Source: Clostridia bacterium | GTDB taxonomy: Bacteria > Bacillota > Clostridia > Christensenellales > Borkfalkiaceae | DNA: 38,724 nucleotides | Assembly: GCA_017468085.1 (NCBI GenBank) | Contig: JAFUJR010000001.1 | Location: 1 to 38,724 of the forward strand | Direction of reading: 5' to 3' | Shown here: in pieces, positions 7,254-14,866 of the stretch | Position numbering within the stretch: position 1 is the first letter of the stretch | How the letters are laid out: the number at the start of each line of letters is the position of its first letter | Program-made: the position numbers and the translations under genes | Notes under the pieces: generated by a model | Database searches by the model: none | What the model was told of the DNA's origin: nothing | What the model saw: only the letters and a program-made list of their open reading frames with translations

Positions 7254-7580
7254 ATGAGGAAACTGACGGTCAACAGAAAAAAATATTGCGCAGGGGCTTG
7301 GTGCGCGATACATATTTACGCCGCGTTTGAACCGGTTTCCTTTCCGTGCATAAACAAAAAAACGCATAAGCTGTTGGGGAAGGTAAAAAACGGAAAATCT
7401 CTTGAATGTGAAATTCCGGAATGTGAAGTAACGGTTATGGCAGCGTACGATAATTTGGGCGTGTGCGCGATGACAGATTACGTTACGATCCCCAGCGGAA
7501 GCGAGGACGTTGTACTCAACGGAAAAACGAAGCTAAACCCTATGAGGGGCAATCCTTTTTATTTTGAAAAAGAAAATTAA
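7254..7580 (+). CDS. Small unknown protein co-transcribed with PPi-phosphofructokinase
   Basis: A 108-residue protein I do not recognise. It is predicted to be soluble and mainly beta-strand (AIHIYAAFEPVSFPCI, SLECEIPECEVTVMAAYDNLG, MTDYVTIPSGSEDVVLNGK), with five cysteines and no signal peptide. The alternation of strands and turns suggests a small beta-sandwich or transthyretin-like fold, which is only an impression. I start at the ATG at 7254 because GAAGAGG lies 7 bp upstream; a GTG at 7239 would leave the ribosome site inside the gene. It ends 15 bp before the phosphofructokinase start, with no terminator between, so the two form one operon under a promoter with a palindromic spacer. It could be an accessory or regulatory partner of the glycolytic enzyme, but nothing in the sequence proves this. 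Confidence 0.7.
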   Translation: MRKLTVNRKKYCAGAWCAIHIYAAFEPVSFPCINKKTHKLLGKVKNGKSLECEIPECEVTVMAAYDNLGVCAMTDYVTIPSGSEDVVLNGKTKLNPMRGNPFYFEKEN

Positions 7581-7595
7581 CAGCGAGGTGTTTGT

Positions 7596-8804
7596 ATGAA
7601 CGTAGTCGTAGGGCAGTCGGGTGGGCCGACGTCAGTGATCAACGCGAGCTTGGCAGGCGTATTCGTCGGCGCAAAACAAGCGGGTGCGAAAAAGATTTAC
7701 GGTATGCAGAACGGCATACAGGGATTTCTGCAAGAGAAATTTATTCGTTTGGACGAGGTGCTGACGGAGGAAAAAGTGGAACTTTTAAAACGCACGCCTG
7801 CGTGCTATCTCGGCAGCTGTCGTTATAAATTAAAGCCCGCGGAAAAGGACGGTTCGGATTATCAAAAAATCTTTGCGATTCTTGCAAAATACCAAATCGA
7901 TTGTTTTTTGTACATAGGCGGCAACGACAGTATGGATACGGTTGCAAAACTTTCTGCATACGGCAAAAAAATCGGCAGTCCCGTCCGCTTTGTCGGCGTG
8001 CCGAAAACGATTGACAACGATTTGATGATAACCGATCACACGCCCGGCTACGGCAGCGCGGCGAAGTTTGTGGCGACGGCGATGAAGGAGCTCGTTTGCG
8101 ATTCGACCATTTACGATTTGTATTCGGTAACCATTGTCGAGATCATGGGCAGAAACGCAGGCTGGCTGACTGCGGCAAGCGCGCTTGCCAAGGACGAAGA
8201 TTGCGAGGGCGTGGATATGATTTGTCTGCCCGAAACACCCTTTACGTTGGACGAATTCATCGGCAGAGTCGCCGCGCTTTTGAAAGAGAAAAAGTCGCTT
8301 GTAATCGCCGTTTCCGAGGGGGTAAAATTGCCCGATGGACGATACGTTTGCGAACTGGCAAGCGAGGCAAGCGAGGACGTGTTCGGACATAAAAATTTGA
8401 CGGGTACGGCAAGTTTTTTGGCGTCTGTTTGCGCCAAGGAATTGAAGACGAAAACGCGCGCTATCGAGCTTTCCACTTTGCAACGCTGCGCGGCGCATAT
8501 TGCCAGCTTGACGGACGTAAACGAAGCGTTTGAGGTAGGCAGGTACGCGTTGAACGCGGCTGTAAGCGGACAAAGCTGTGTGGCAGGGGTACTTATTCGC
8601 GACAATGATTCGCCGTATATTTGCAGAGCAGGCGTCGCGCCCGTGGACGAAATTGCAAATTTTGAAAAGACGGTGCCGCTTGGCTGGATCGACAGAGAAA
8701 ATTGGAGCTTGCGCGAACAGTTTTTAGTCTACGCAAGGCCGCTGATTATGGGCGAGCTTGCGCATACTTACGAAAACGGTTTGCCCAAACATATCAGTAA
8801 ATAA
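7596..8804 (+). CDS. pfp: Pyrophosphate-dependent 6-phosphofructokinase
   Basis: A 402-residue PfkA-superfamily enzyme that converts fructose 6-phosphate to fructose 1,6-bisphosphate. The start GQSGGPTSVINASL is the phosphoryl-donor loop. GGNDSMDT (108-115) carries Asp at the position that is Gly in ATP enzymes. VPKTIDNDL (135-143) carries Lys before the catalytic TIDND; this Asp/Lys pair is the known signature of PPi-dependent enzymes. MGRNAGWL is the substrate-binding MGR motif. PPi-PFKs are reversible and save ATP in fermenting anaerobes. GAGG precedes the ATG. The gene is second in an operon behind a small unknown gene and is followed by a strong terminator. One copy of the GGCAGGTACGCGTTGAA word lies in the coding region, at the codons for VGRYALNA. 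Confidence 0.95.
   Translation: MNVVVGQSGGPTSVINASLAGVFVGAKQAGAKKIYGMQNGIQGFLQEKFIRLDEVLTEEKVELLKRTPACYLGSCRYKLKPAEKDGSDYQKIFAILAKYQIDCFLYIGGNDSMDTVAKLSAYGKKIGSPVRFVGVPKTIDNDLMITDHTPGYGSAAKFVATAMKELVCDSTIYDLYSVTIVEIMGRNAGWLTAASALAKDEDCEGVDMICLPETPFTLDEFIGRVAALLKEKKSLVIAVSEGVKLPDGRYVCELASEASEDVFGHKNLTGTASFLASVCAKELKTKTRAIELSTLQRCAAHIASLTDVNEAFEVGRYALNAAVSGQSCVAGVLIRDNDSPYICRAGVAPVDEIANFEKTVPLGWIDRENWSLREQFLVYARPLIMGELAHTYENGLPKHISK
8538..8554 (+). repeat. Recurrent word, copy 1 (inside pfp)
   Basis: GGCAGGTACGCGTTGAA, an exact match to the word shared by seven sites in the window. It encodes part of GRYALN. Confidence 0.6.
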
Positions 8805-8823
8805 CTGCAAGAATGGTCATAAA

Positions 8824-8853
8824 AAAGAACGCTGATTTCGGCGTTCTTTTTCC
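8824..8853 (+). terminator. Terminator of the pfp operon
   Basis: The stem AAGAACGC/GCGTTCTT with an 8-nt loop is followed by TTTTCC. Confidence 0.92.
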
Positions 8854-8862
8854 GTTTTTCTA

Positions 8863-8907
8863 TTGAAAAATACGGATAAGTATGTTATAATAATAAAAAT
8901 ACTTATC
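8863..8907 (+). promoter_or_regulatory. Promoter of the helicase-nuclease gene, bracketed by an inverted repeat
   Basis: TTGAAA (8863-8868), 17 bp, TATAAT (8886-8891). The perfect 9-bp arms GATAAGTAT (8875-8883) and ATACTTATC (8899-8907) flank the -10 box and reach the predicted start of transcription, so a dimeric repressor bound there would occlude RNA polymerase. Confidence 0.78.
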
Positions 8908-8930
8908 AAATGGAAATAAGGGAAATTAAA

Positions 8931-11900
8931 ATGACGGACTACAACGGCACGGGAAACACGACTACGCGGAATAAATTGCGTGCGTGGGAAAATCTGCTTC
9001 TGGATACGGGCAAGCGAAATAATCTCGTCAATTTCAAAGACGCAAAGGGGAGCACGGTGGAAATCCTTGCCCCCGATTTTGCCACTCTTTTTTACAAAGC
9101 GGAACACGCCGCCGAGTTTGAGGTTTTCGACGTAGACGAGGGTAAAAAATCTAAGTCCTCGCAAACGGAGGAAGAACCCCAACCGCCTACCAAGGAAGAA
9201 GTTATTTCTTTATATGCAGACAAGCTGAAAAAGAAACAGATACTCGTATATAACCGTTCGGGACAGCCCATGCAGGCATTGAAAAACATTGGTAAAAAGG
9301 CGCAGACAGCGATAGAGGAAACGGGTATCAACATCGCGTATATGGCGTTTGGGTTTGTGCATTGGGCGGAAAAGGAAAATCCCACTCAAGTTTTGCGCGC
9401 GCCCGTACTGCTCGTGCCCGTCAGTATTCAAAACGAAAGCCCGCTTTCCCCCTATTATATCAAAGTTACGGACGACGTTTTGGTCAATCCCACTTTCTCG
9501 TTTAAGCTCAAACACGAGTACGGCGTTGCGTTGCCGGAATTTGACGAGGACGAAGGCTTGGACGGCTATTGGAGTAAACTTTCCGAAGTGCTTTTAAAGC
9601 TTCGTTGGTGGGTGGATAAAACGTGCAAAATCGGTTTGTTCTCTTTTCAAAAAATCAATATGTACGAGGATTTGAAAGAGAATGCCGAGCAGATATTACA
9701 AAACGAAAACGTCCGCTCGTTGCTTGGCGAGGCGAATGCCCGTTTTGAAACGGAACTCGTACCCGGCGCCGACCTTTTAGGGCTTTGCAACGTTGTGGAC
9801 GCCGATTCCAGCCAAGCGGAAGCCATTGCGCTTGCCAAGGCAGGGGGGAGTTTCGTTTTACAAGGCCCTCCCGGTACGGGCAAAAGTCAAACGATTACGA
9901 ATATGATTGCCGAATGTATCGGCGACGGAAAAAGGGTGCTCTTTGTGTCGGAAAAGCTCGCCGCGCTCAACGTTGTTTACGATAAGCTGAAAAAGGCGGG
10001 CTTGGAAGAATTTTGTTTGGAATTGCACAGCCATAAAGCAAACAAACGGCAGGTCATCGACGAGTTTTATCAAACTCTCCGTCTGCAAAAGAGCCGCGTT
10101 TCGGACAGCGCGGAAAAAATTCTGCGCGGTAAGCGCGAGGCGGTACAAAAGCTGGACGGATACGCAAACGAATTGCATCTCGTCCGTCCAATCATTCAAA
10201 AATCCCTTTATCAGCTTTTCGAGCTTTGCGCGAAATACAAAAATGCGCCCGATTTAGAGTTCGTGATAGAAAATCTTAATCAAAAAGGGGAAGCGTATAT
10301 CGAAAATGCGGAAACGGAGCTTGACCGTTACGCCGAGTTTACAAGTACTGTCGGCGCGGATTATCGGCAAAATCCTTGGTACGGATATTTCCCTGAGGAT
10401 ACGTCCTATCAATCCCTTTCACGGTTGAAAGCTGACCTTTTTGCGGCGGCTTCATATATACGAAAATTACAAGAACTTTGCCAAAAGGTGGCAGCCATGT
10501 ACGAGGCGAACGCAAATTCCGTCCAACACGCGCACGCCCTTGGCAAGCTGTTTACCCTTGCCAAAGACAGCCGCTTTATCACCCCTGCGCTGTTTAGCGT
10601 AAAGGAGGTGGAGCGCGCAATCTCGCTTGCGCAATCGCTTTCTTCGCTTGCAAAAGATCTGCTTTCCCGTAAGGCGGAATTAGATAAACGCTTCGACGGC
10701 GAAATTTATAAGCTGAACGCGCGTACGATGCATAAACAGCTTACAAGAGTATATTCAGGATTTTTCTCTCGCCTATTCAGCAAGGATTACCGCGATATTT
10801 TACGGAATATTCGTTTCTGTAAAAAGGACGGCAGAAAGCCCAAGTATGCCGAGGCGGTGCAAATTACCTCGGAGGTAGGCGAATACCAAGCGAAGGTGGA
10901 GGAATTCCTTTCTCTGCAAACGCAGACGGACGGGCTGTTCGGTAAGGCGTACGACGGCGTAAACACCAACTTTGAACGTTTACAAGCCGAGCTTGAAATT
11001 TTGCGTGAAATATGCTTGACGGGCGTTCCGTTCGGGCGCTTAGCGCGTATGAGCGCGGAGGAATTCTCCCTTAACGGCAGTACGTTTATGAATTTGGCGG
11101 GCGCGTTCGACAGCGCCGCTTATCTTGGCGGCGAGGCGGAATATCGGTTGGCTTCGGGCTTCGATACCACCGAATACGACCCTCGCTTAGCGTCGCTTGC
11201 CGATTTGGAAAGTAAGTACGAGGCGTGCAAACAGCGCATAGACGAAATAGAAAATTGGCGCGCATTCCAACTCAATTTGCGCGCGTTGAAAGATTTGGGC
11301 TTGCGTTCGTTTGTGGATAAGACGATAGAAAACGGGATTGTATCCGCCGACGTAACGGCGGCGTATTGTAAGGCGTTCTACCGTCAATGGGCGGATTGGG
11401 TTTTGCATCAATCGTCTGCGCTGATGGGCTTGTCCCGTATCCCGCACGACAATGCGGTACAGAGTTTTAAGGAAAAGGACGAGCTTCATTTTGAAATCAA
11501 TAAATCTAAAATTCGGGAGGCCCTCTCGGAAAAGCGCCCTGACCTTTCTATGGTGGCGCAGGGCAGCGCGATAGCCGTTCTTTTACGCGAGGCGGAGAAA
11601 AAACGCAAAAAGAAGAGTATACGCGATCTGCTTGCCGAAATCGGCGACCTTGCGCAGACGCTTAAACCTTGCTTCTTGATGTCCCCGTTAAGCGTTTCCA
11701 CTTACCTTTCCGCAAACGCGAAGTTCGACGTCGTCATTTTCGACGAGGCGTCGCAGATTTTTCCGCAGGACGCAGTGGGCGCGATTTATCGCGGAAAACA
11801 GCTTATCGTCGTGGGCGATTCCAAGCAGATGCCGCCCAGCAATTTCTTCACCAATACCCTTGAATTGGACGAGGATGAGGAACAGGACGACGTCGTCGAT

Positions 11901-13544
11901 TTCGAGTCCGTCCTCGATTTGTGCTCGGCTTCTTTCCCGCAACGCAGGTTGAAGTGGCATTATCGCAGTAAATTCGAGCCGCTTATCGCGTTTTCGAATA
12001 AGAATTTCTACGGCAACGATTTGGTTACCTTCCCGTCCGCCAAGGCTACGGGCGCGGATTTGGGCGTAGAGTTCGTTTTTGCGGGCGGTACGTTCGATAG
12101 ACGGAGCAAGACCAACCGCGTAGAGGCAGAGCTTATCACCGAAATGGTTTTCGAGCATTTTGAAAAATATCCCAGCCGCAGTTTGGGTGTGGTGGCGTTC
12201 AGTGTAGCGCAGCAAAATCTTATCGAACGGCTGATTTATAAACGCAGAAAAGACCTGCCCAACTTTGAGGAATTTTTCTCGCCCGAATCGGCAGAGCCTT
12301 TCTTTGTCAAAAACCTTGAAACGGTGCAAGGCGACGAGCGCGACGCGATTATTTTCAGCGTGGCTTACGCCAAGGACGCGCAGGGCAGACTGTTGATGAA
12401 CTTTGGTCCTATCAACCGCGAGGGGGGCGAGCGCCGTCTTAACGTTGCGTTTACGCGGGCGAAGTACAATATCAAGCTCGTTTCTTCCATGCGCGGCGCG
12501 GATATGGATATTTCGGGCGCAAAGTCGGAGGGCGTGCGCCTGCTCCGTGAATATTTAGACTATGCCGAAAACGGTCAGATTGCGTTGGAACGCGCCATCA
12601 ATTTAACGCGCGTGGACGAGGTAGATTCCGATTTCGAAGCGGACGTATTTGAATTCTTGCAACGCAACGGCTACGCCGTCGATACGCAGGTGGGCTGTTC
12701 GGGCTACCGTATCGATTTGGCGGTTAAGTACCCCGATTCGTCCGATTACGTGTTGGCGATAGAATGCGACGGCGCGAGCTATCATTCGTCTAAAACGGCG
12801 CGGGATAGGGATAGGCTTCGTCAATCCGTGCTCGAAAATATGGGCTGGAAATTTTACCGAATTTGGTCTACGGATTGGTTTAAATCCCCCGCGGAAGAGA
12901 AAAAGCGCTTGCTCGCGGCGGTGGAAAAAGCCTTTGCGGACGCGCCTAAACGCGCGGCGGGCGGGTCTATGCTAACAAGCGCGAAGCCTGTCGTCAGCTT
13001 TGACGAGGAGATGGAAGAACCGCCTTTCGCTTTTCCAATATACGAACGCGCGGACGATGAAACTATCATTTCGCGGAGCGGCGGAAGCCTTTCGCAAGCG
13101 ATAAAATCGATTGTGGAAATCGAAGCGCCCGTCAGCGAAGAATGGGTATTAAAACGGCTTATCCGTATGTTTAACAACCGCAAACAGCTCACCGTTGCCG
13201 TATGGCGGGAGTATGAGGAAAAGGTGAAAAATTTCCGTTGGAACGTTGTCAGAAAGGACGGATTTTTGTATAAAAAGGGGGGCGGCTCGCGTATGCTCCG
13301 CGTGCCTAAAGAGGGCGATATCCCGCGCGAGATCAAGTATATCGAGTTGCAAGAGCTGGCGAACGGCTTACGCGCGTTGCTTTCGCAAAACGTAACGGCG
13401 GAAAAGAACGGACTTTTCAGACTGTTGGCTAAGCAGCTCGGCTTTACGAGAGCGGGCGACGCCGCGCAGGAACGTATGGAAGCGGCGCTTAAATTGCTCG
13501 GCGACGAGGTGGAAACGGACGGGGATTTTCTTTCTCTTAAATAA
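8931..13544 (+). CDS. DUF4011-type superfamily 1 helicase fused to a PD-(D/E)XK nuclease
   Basis: A 1537-residue multidomain protein. The N-terminus (RAWENLLLDTGKRNNLVNF) is the DUF4011 signature. Walker A is GPPGTGKS (312-319); the Walker B-like VIFDEASQIFPQD has D938-E939. VVGDSKQMPPSNFF and the late VQGDERDAIIFS and NREGGERRLNVAFTRAKYN are SF1B (Dna2/Upf1-like) motifs. A long charged region (about 390-850) separates the two halves of the helicase. A PD-(D/E)XK nuclease follows (about 1240-1335), with D1262 in GYRIDLAV and E1278 in LAIECDGASYH. The end (about 1380-1537) resembles the DUF3320 helical domain. Such proteins act on DNA, and several relatives sit in defence islands; that role is inference here. 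I start at 8931 (AAGGG upstream) because the in-frame ATG at 8910 has no ribosome site. It is a single-gene unit with operator-like DNA in its promoter. Confidence 0.9.
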   Translation: MTDYNGTGNTTTRNKLRAWENLLLDTGKRNNLVNFKDAKGSTVEILAPDFATLFYKAEHAAEFEVFDVDEGKKSKSSQTEEEPQPPTKEEVISLYADKLKKKQILVYNRSGQPMQALKNIGKKAQTAIEETGINIAYMAFGFVHWAEKENPTQVLRAPVLLVPVSIQNESPLSPYYIKVTDDVLVNPTFSFKLKHEYGVALPEFDEDEGLDGYWSKLSEVLLKLRWWVDKTCKIGLFSFQKINMYEDLKENAEQILQNENVRSLLGEANARFETELVPGADLLGLCNVVDADSSQAEAIALAKAGGSFVLQGPPGTGKSQTITNMIAECIGDGKRVLFVSEKLAALNVVYDKLKKAGLEEFCLELHSHKANKRQVIDEFYQTLRLQKSRVSDSAEKILRGKREAVQKLDGYANELHLVRPIIQKSLYQLFELCAKYKNAPDLEFVIENLNQKGEAYIENAETELDRYAEFTSTVGADYRQNPWYGYFPEDTSYQSLSRLKADLFAAASYIRKLQELCQKVAAMYEANANSVQHAHALGKLFTLAKDSRFITPALFSVKEVERAISLAQSLSSLAKDLLSRKAELDKRFDGEIYKLNARTMHKQLTRVYSGFFSRLFSKDYRDILRNIRFCKKDGRKPKYAEAVQITSEVGEYQAKVEEFLSLQTQTDGLFGKAYDGVNTNFERLQAELEILREICLTGVPFGRLARMSAEEFSLNGSTFMNLAGAFDSAAYLGGEAEYRLASGFDTTEYDPRLASLADLESKYEACKQRIDEIENWRAFQLNLRALKDLGLRSFVDKTIENGIVSADVTAAYCKAFYRQWADWVLHQSSALMGLSRIPHDNAVQSFKEKDELHFEINKSKIREALSEKRPDLSMVAQGSAIAVLLREAEKKRKKKSIRDLLAEIGDLAQTLKPCFLMSPLSVSTYLSANAKFDVVIFDEASQIFPQDAVGAIYRGKQLIVVGDSKQMPPSNFFTNTLELDEDEEQDDVVDFESVLDLCSASFPQRRLKWHYRSKFEPLIAFSNKNFYGNDLVTFPSAKATGADLGVEFVFAGGTFDRRSKTNRVEAELITEMVFEHFEKYPSRSLGVVAFSVAQQNLIERLIYKRRKDLPNFEEFFSPESAEPFFVKNLETVQGDERDAIIFSVAYAKDAQGRLLMNFGPINREGGERRLNVAFTRAKYNIKLVSSMRGADMDISGAKSEGVRLLREYLDYAENGQIALERAINLTRVDEVDSDFEADVFEFLQRNGYAVDTQVGCSGYRIDLAVKYPDSSDYVLAIECDGASYHSSKTARDRDRLRQSVLENMGWKFYRIWSTDWFKSPAEEKKRLLAAVEKAFADAPKRAAGGSMLTSAKPVVSFDEEMEEPPFAFPIYERADDETIISRSGGSLSQAIKSIVEIEAPVSEEWVLKRLIRMFNNRKQLTVAVWREYEEKVKNFRWNVVRKDGFLYKKGGGSRMLRVPKEGDIPREIKYIELQELANGLRALLSQNVTAEKNGLFRLLAKQLGFTRAGDAAQERMEAALKLLGDEVETDGDFLSLK

Positions 13545-13553
13545 CGGATTAAA

Positions 13554-13582
13554 AAAACACCTGCTAAGCGGCAGGTGTTTTC
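13554..13582 (+). terminator. Terminator of the helicase-nuclease gene
   Basis: AAACACCTGC pairs perfectly with GCAGGTGTTT around a 6-nt loop, with A-tract and T-tract flanks. Confidence 0.92.
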
Positions 13583-13619
13583 TACGGATAAAGCGGCGTT
13601 TTTTGGGCAAATTATATTT

Positions 13620-14807
13620 ATGGAAAGATTATTGCAAGACGCAAAAAAACTGCAAAAGGATTTGGTAGAACACCGCCGTTATTTGCACCAAAACGCAGAG
13701 GTGGGTTTTGACTTACCCAAGACGGCGGAGTACGTAAAAACACAGCTAAAAAATATGGGATTTACCCCCAAAGAGGTGGGCAGGTATGCGTTGACGGCGG
13801 AGATCGGCAAGGGTAAGCCTGCCTTTTTACTCCGTGCGGATATGGACGGGTTGCCGATTGAGGAGCGGGCAAAAGAGCCGTTCGCTTGTAAATCGGGGCA
13901 TATGCACGCTTGCGGACACGATATGCACGCGGCAATGCTGCTCGGCGTGGCGAAGCTGTTAAAAGAGAGAGAAAAAGAATTAAAAGGACGGGTCAGGCTT
14001 CTTTTTCAACCCGCCGAAGAGCTTTTAGAAGGCGCGAAAACCGCCGTGGAAAACGGCGTATTGAAAAACCCGAAAGTTGACGGCGCAATGATGCTGCACG
14101 TATTGACGGGCGTTCCGCTCGATACGGGTTGCGTGGTCGTTGCGCACGGCGTAAGCGCGCCTGCCGCCGATTATTTTACGGTGGAGGTGCAGGGGAAGGG
14201 TTGCCACGGCTCTACCCCTTGGAAAGGGGTGGACGCGTCCGCTGTAGCGGCAAAAATTTTACTTGGTTTTCAGGAAATTACGGCGAAAGAGGTATCGTTC
14301 ACCACGCCGTCCGTCCTTTCCGTGGGAAGTATTTCAGCGGGAGAGGTAGGGAACGTAATTGCGGATAAGGCGGCGCTCAAAGGCACGCTTCGTACCTTTG
14401 ACGAGGGCGTACGCGCTTTTATCAAAACGCGGATAGAGGAAATTGCTAAATACACGGCGAAAGCCTTTCGAGCGAAAGCAAAAGTAAAATTCGGCGGCGG
14501 TTGCCCGTCCTTATTAAACGACGAAAAGCTGTCCGCACTTGCTTTGCAAACCGCCCAAGAATTGCTCGGCGAAAAGGCGTTTTCCTCTGTGGAGATGGGG
14601 AACAGCGAAGAAAAGGGGGGCTCGGAGGATTTTGCGTATATCAGCCGCGAAGTGCCGTCCGTGATGCTTGCTCTGTCGGCTGGGAACAGCAAAGAGGGGT
14701 ATGCATATCCCTTGCACCACCCCAAGGCAAGGTTTGACGAACGCGCGCTGTATATCGGCAGCGCGTTATACGCCGCCGTCGCGTTAAAATTTTTAGGAAA
14801 CGGATAA
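13620..14807 (+). CDS. M20 family amidohydrolase (hippurate hydrolase/N-acyl amino acid deacylase type)
   Basis: A 395-residue M20D-type metalloamidase. Metal-binding motifs are in order: LLRADMDGLPIEE, HACGHDMHAAMLLGVAKLL, LLFQPAEELLEGA (catalytic and metal Glu pair), MMLHVLTG, GGSEDFAY, and the C-terminal HHPKARFDE. HGSTPW belongs to the dimerisation lid. The family removes acyl groups from N-acyl amino acids, or acetyl from N-acetyl-diaminopimelate; motifs alone cannot separate these. I start at ATG 13620 (MERLLQDAKKLQKDLVEHRR), as in family members; an upstream GTG at 13575 lies in the preceding terminator. Only 37 bp separate that terminator from the ATG and no good ribosome site is visible, so expression may depend on partial readthrough. 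A copy of the recurrent word lies at 13779. Confidence 0.92.
   Translation: MERLLQDAKKLQKDLVEHRRYLHQNAEVGFDLPKTAEYVKTQLKNMGFTPKEVGRYALTAEIGKGKPAFLLRADMDGLPIEERAKEPFACKSGHMHACGHDMHAAMLLGVAKLLKEREKELKGRVRLLFQPAEELLEGAKTAVENGVLKNPKVDGAMMLHVLTGVPLDTGCVVVAHGVSAPAADYFTVEVQGKGCHGSTPWKGVDASAVAAKILLGFQEITAKEVSFTTPSVLSVGSISAGEVGNVIADKAALKGTLRTFDEGVRAFIKTRIEEIAKYTAKAFRAKAKVKFGGGCPSLLNDEKLSALALQTAQELLGEKAFSSVEMGNSEEKGGSEDFAYISREVPSVMLALSAGNSKEGYAYPLHHPKARFDERALYIGSALYAAVALKFLGNG
13779..13795 (+). repeat. Recurrent word, copy 2 (inside the M20 gene)
   Basis: GGCAGGTATGCGTTGAC differs from the consensus at two positions. It encodes GRYALT, the same peptide core as copy 1. Confidence 0.5.
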
Positions 14808-14810
14808 AAA

Positions 14811-14848
14811 GGGGCAGATATGCGTTCAACGCATACCTGCCCTAATTA
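14811..14848. terminator. Convergent terminator built from the recurrent word
   Basis: GGGCAGATATGCG and CGCATACCTGCCC form a 13-bp stem with one A-C mismatch and a short TTCAA loop, between the converging M20 and DUF4097 genes. The T-tract (TAATTATTTG) is poor. Read leftward, the second arm with its loop is exactly a copy of the recurrent word. Confidence 0.7.
14825..14841 (-). repeat. Recurrent word, copy 3 (in the convergent terminator)
   Basis: Minus strand GGCAGGTATGCGTTGAA. The partner arm (GGGCAGATATGCG on the plus strand) is a degenerate inverted copy, so this site is a near-palindromic pair. Confidence 0.65.
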
Positions 14849-14866
14849 TTTGCAGTAAATTTGCTA

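Noticed and set aside
11688-12329. 213-codon minus-strand open frame inside the helicase gene
   Set aside because: It mirrors the coding sequence of conserved helicase motifs, so it is a shadow frame.
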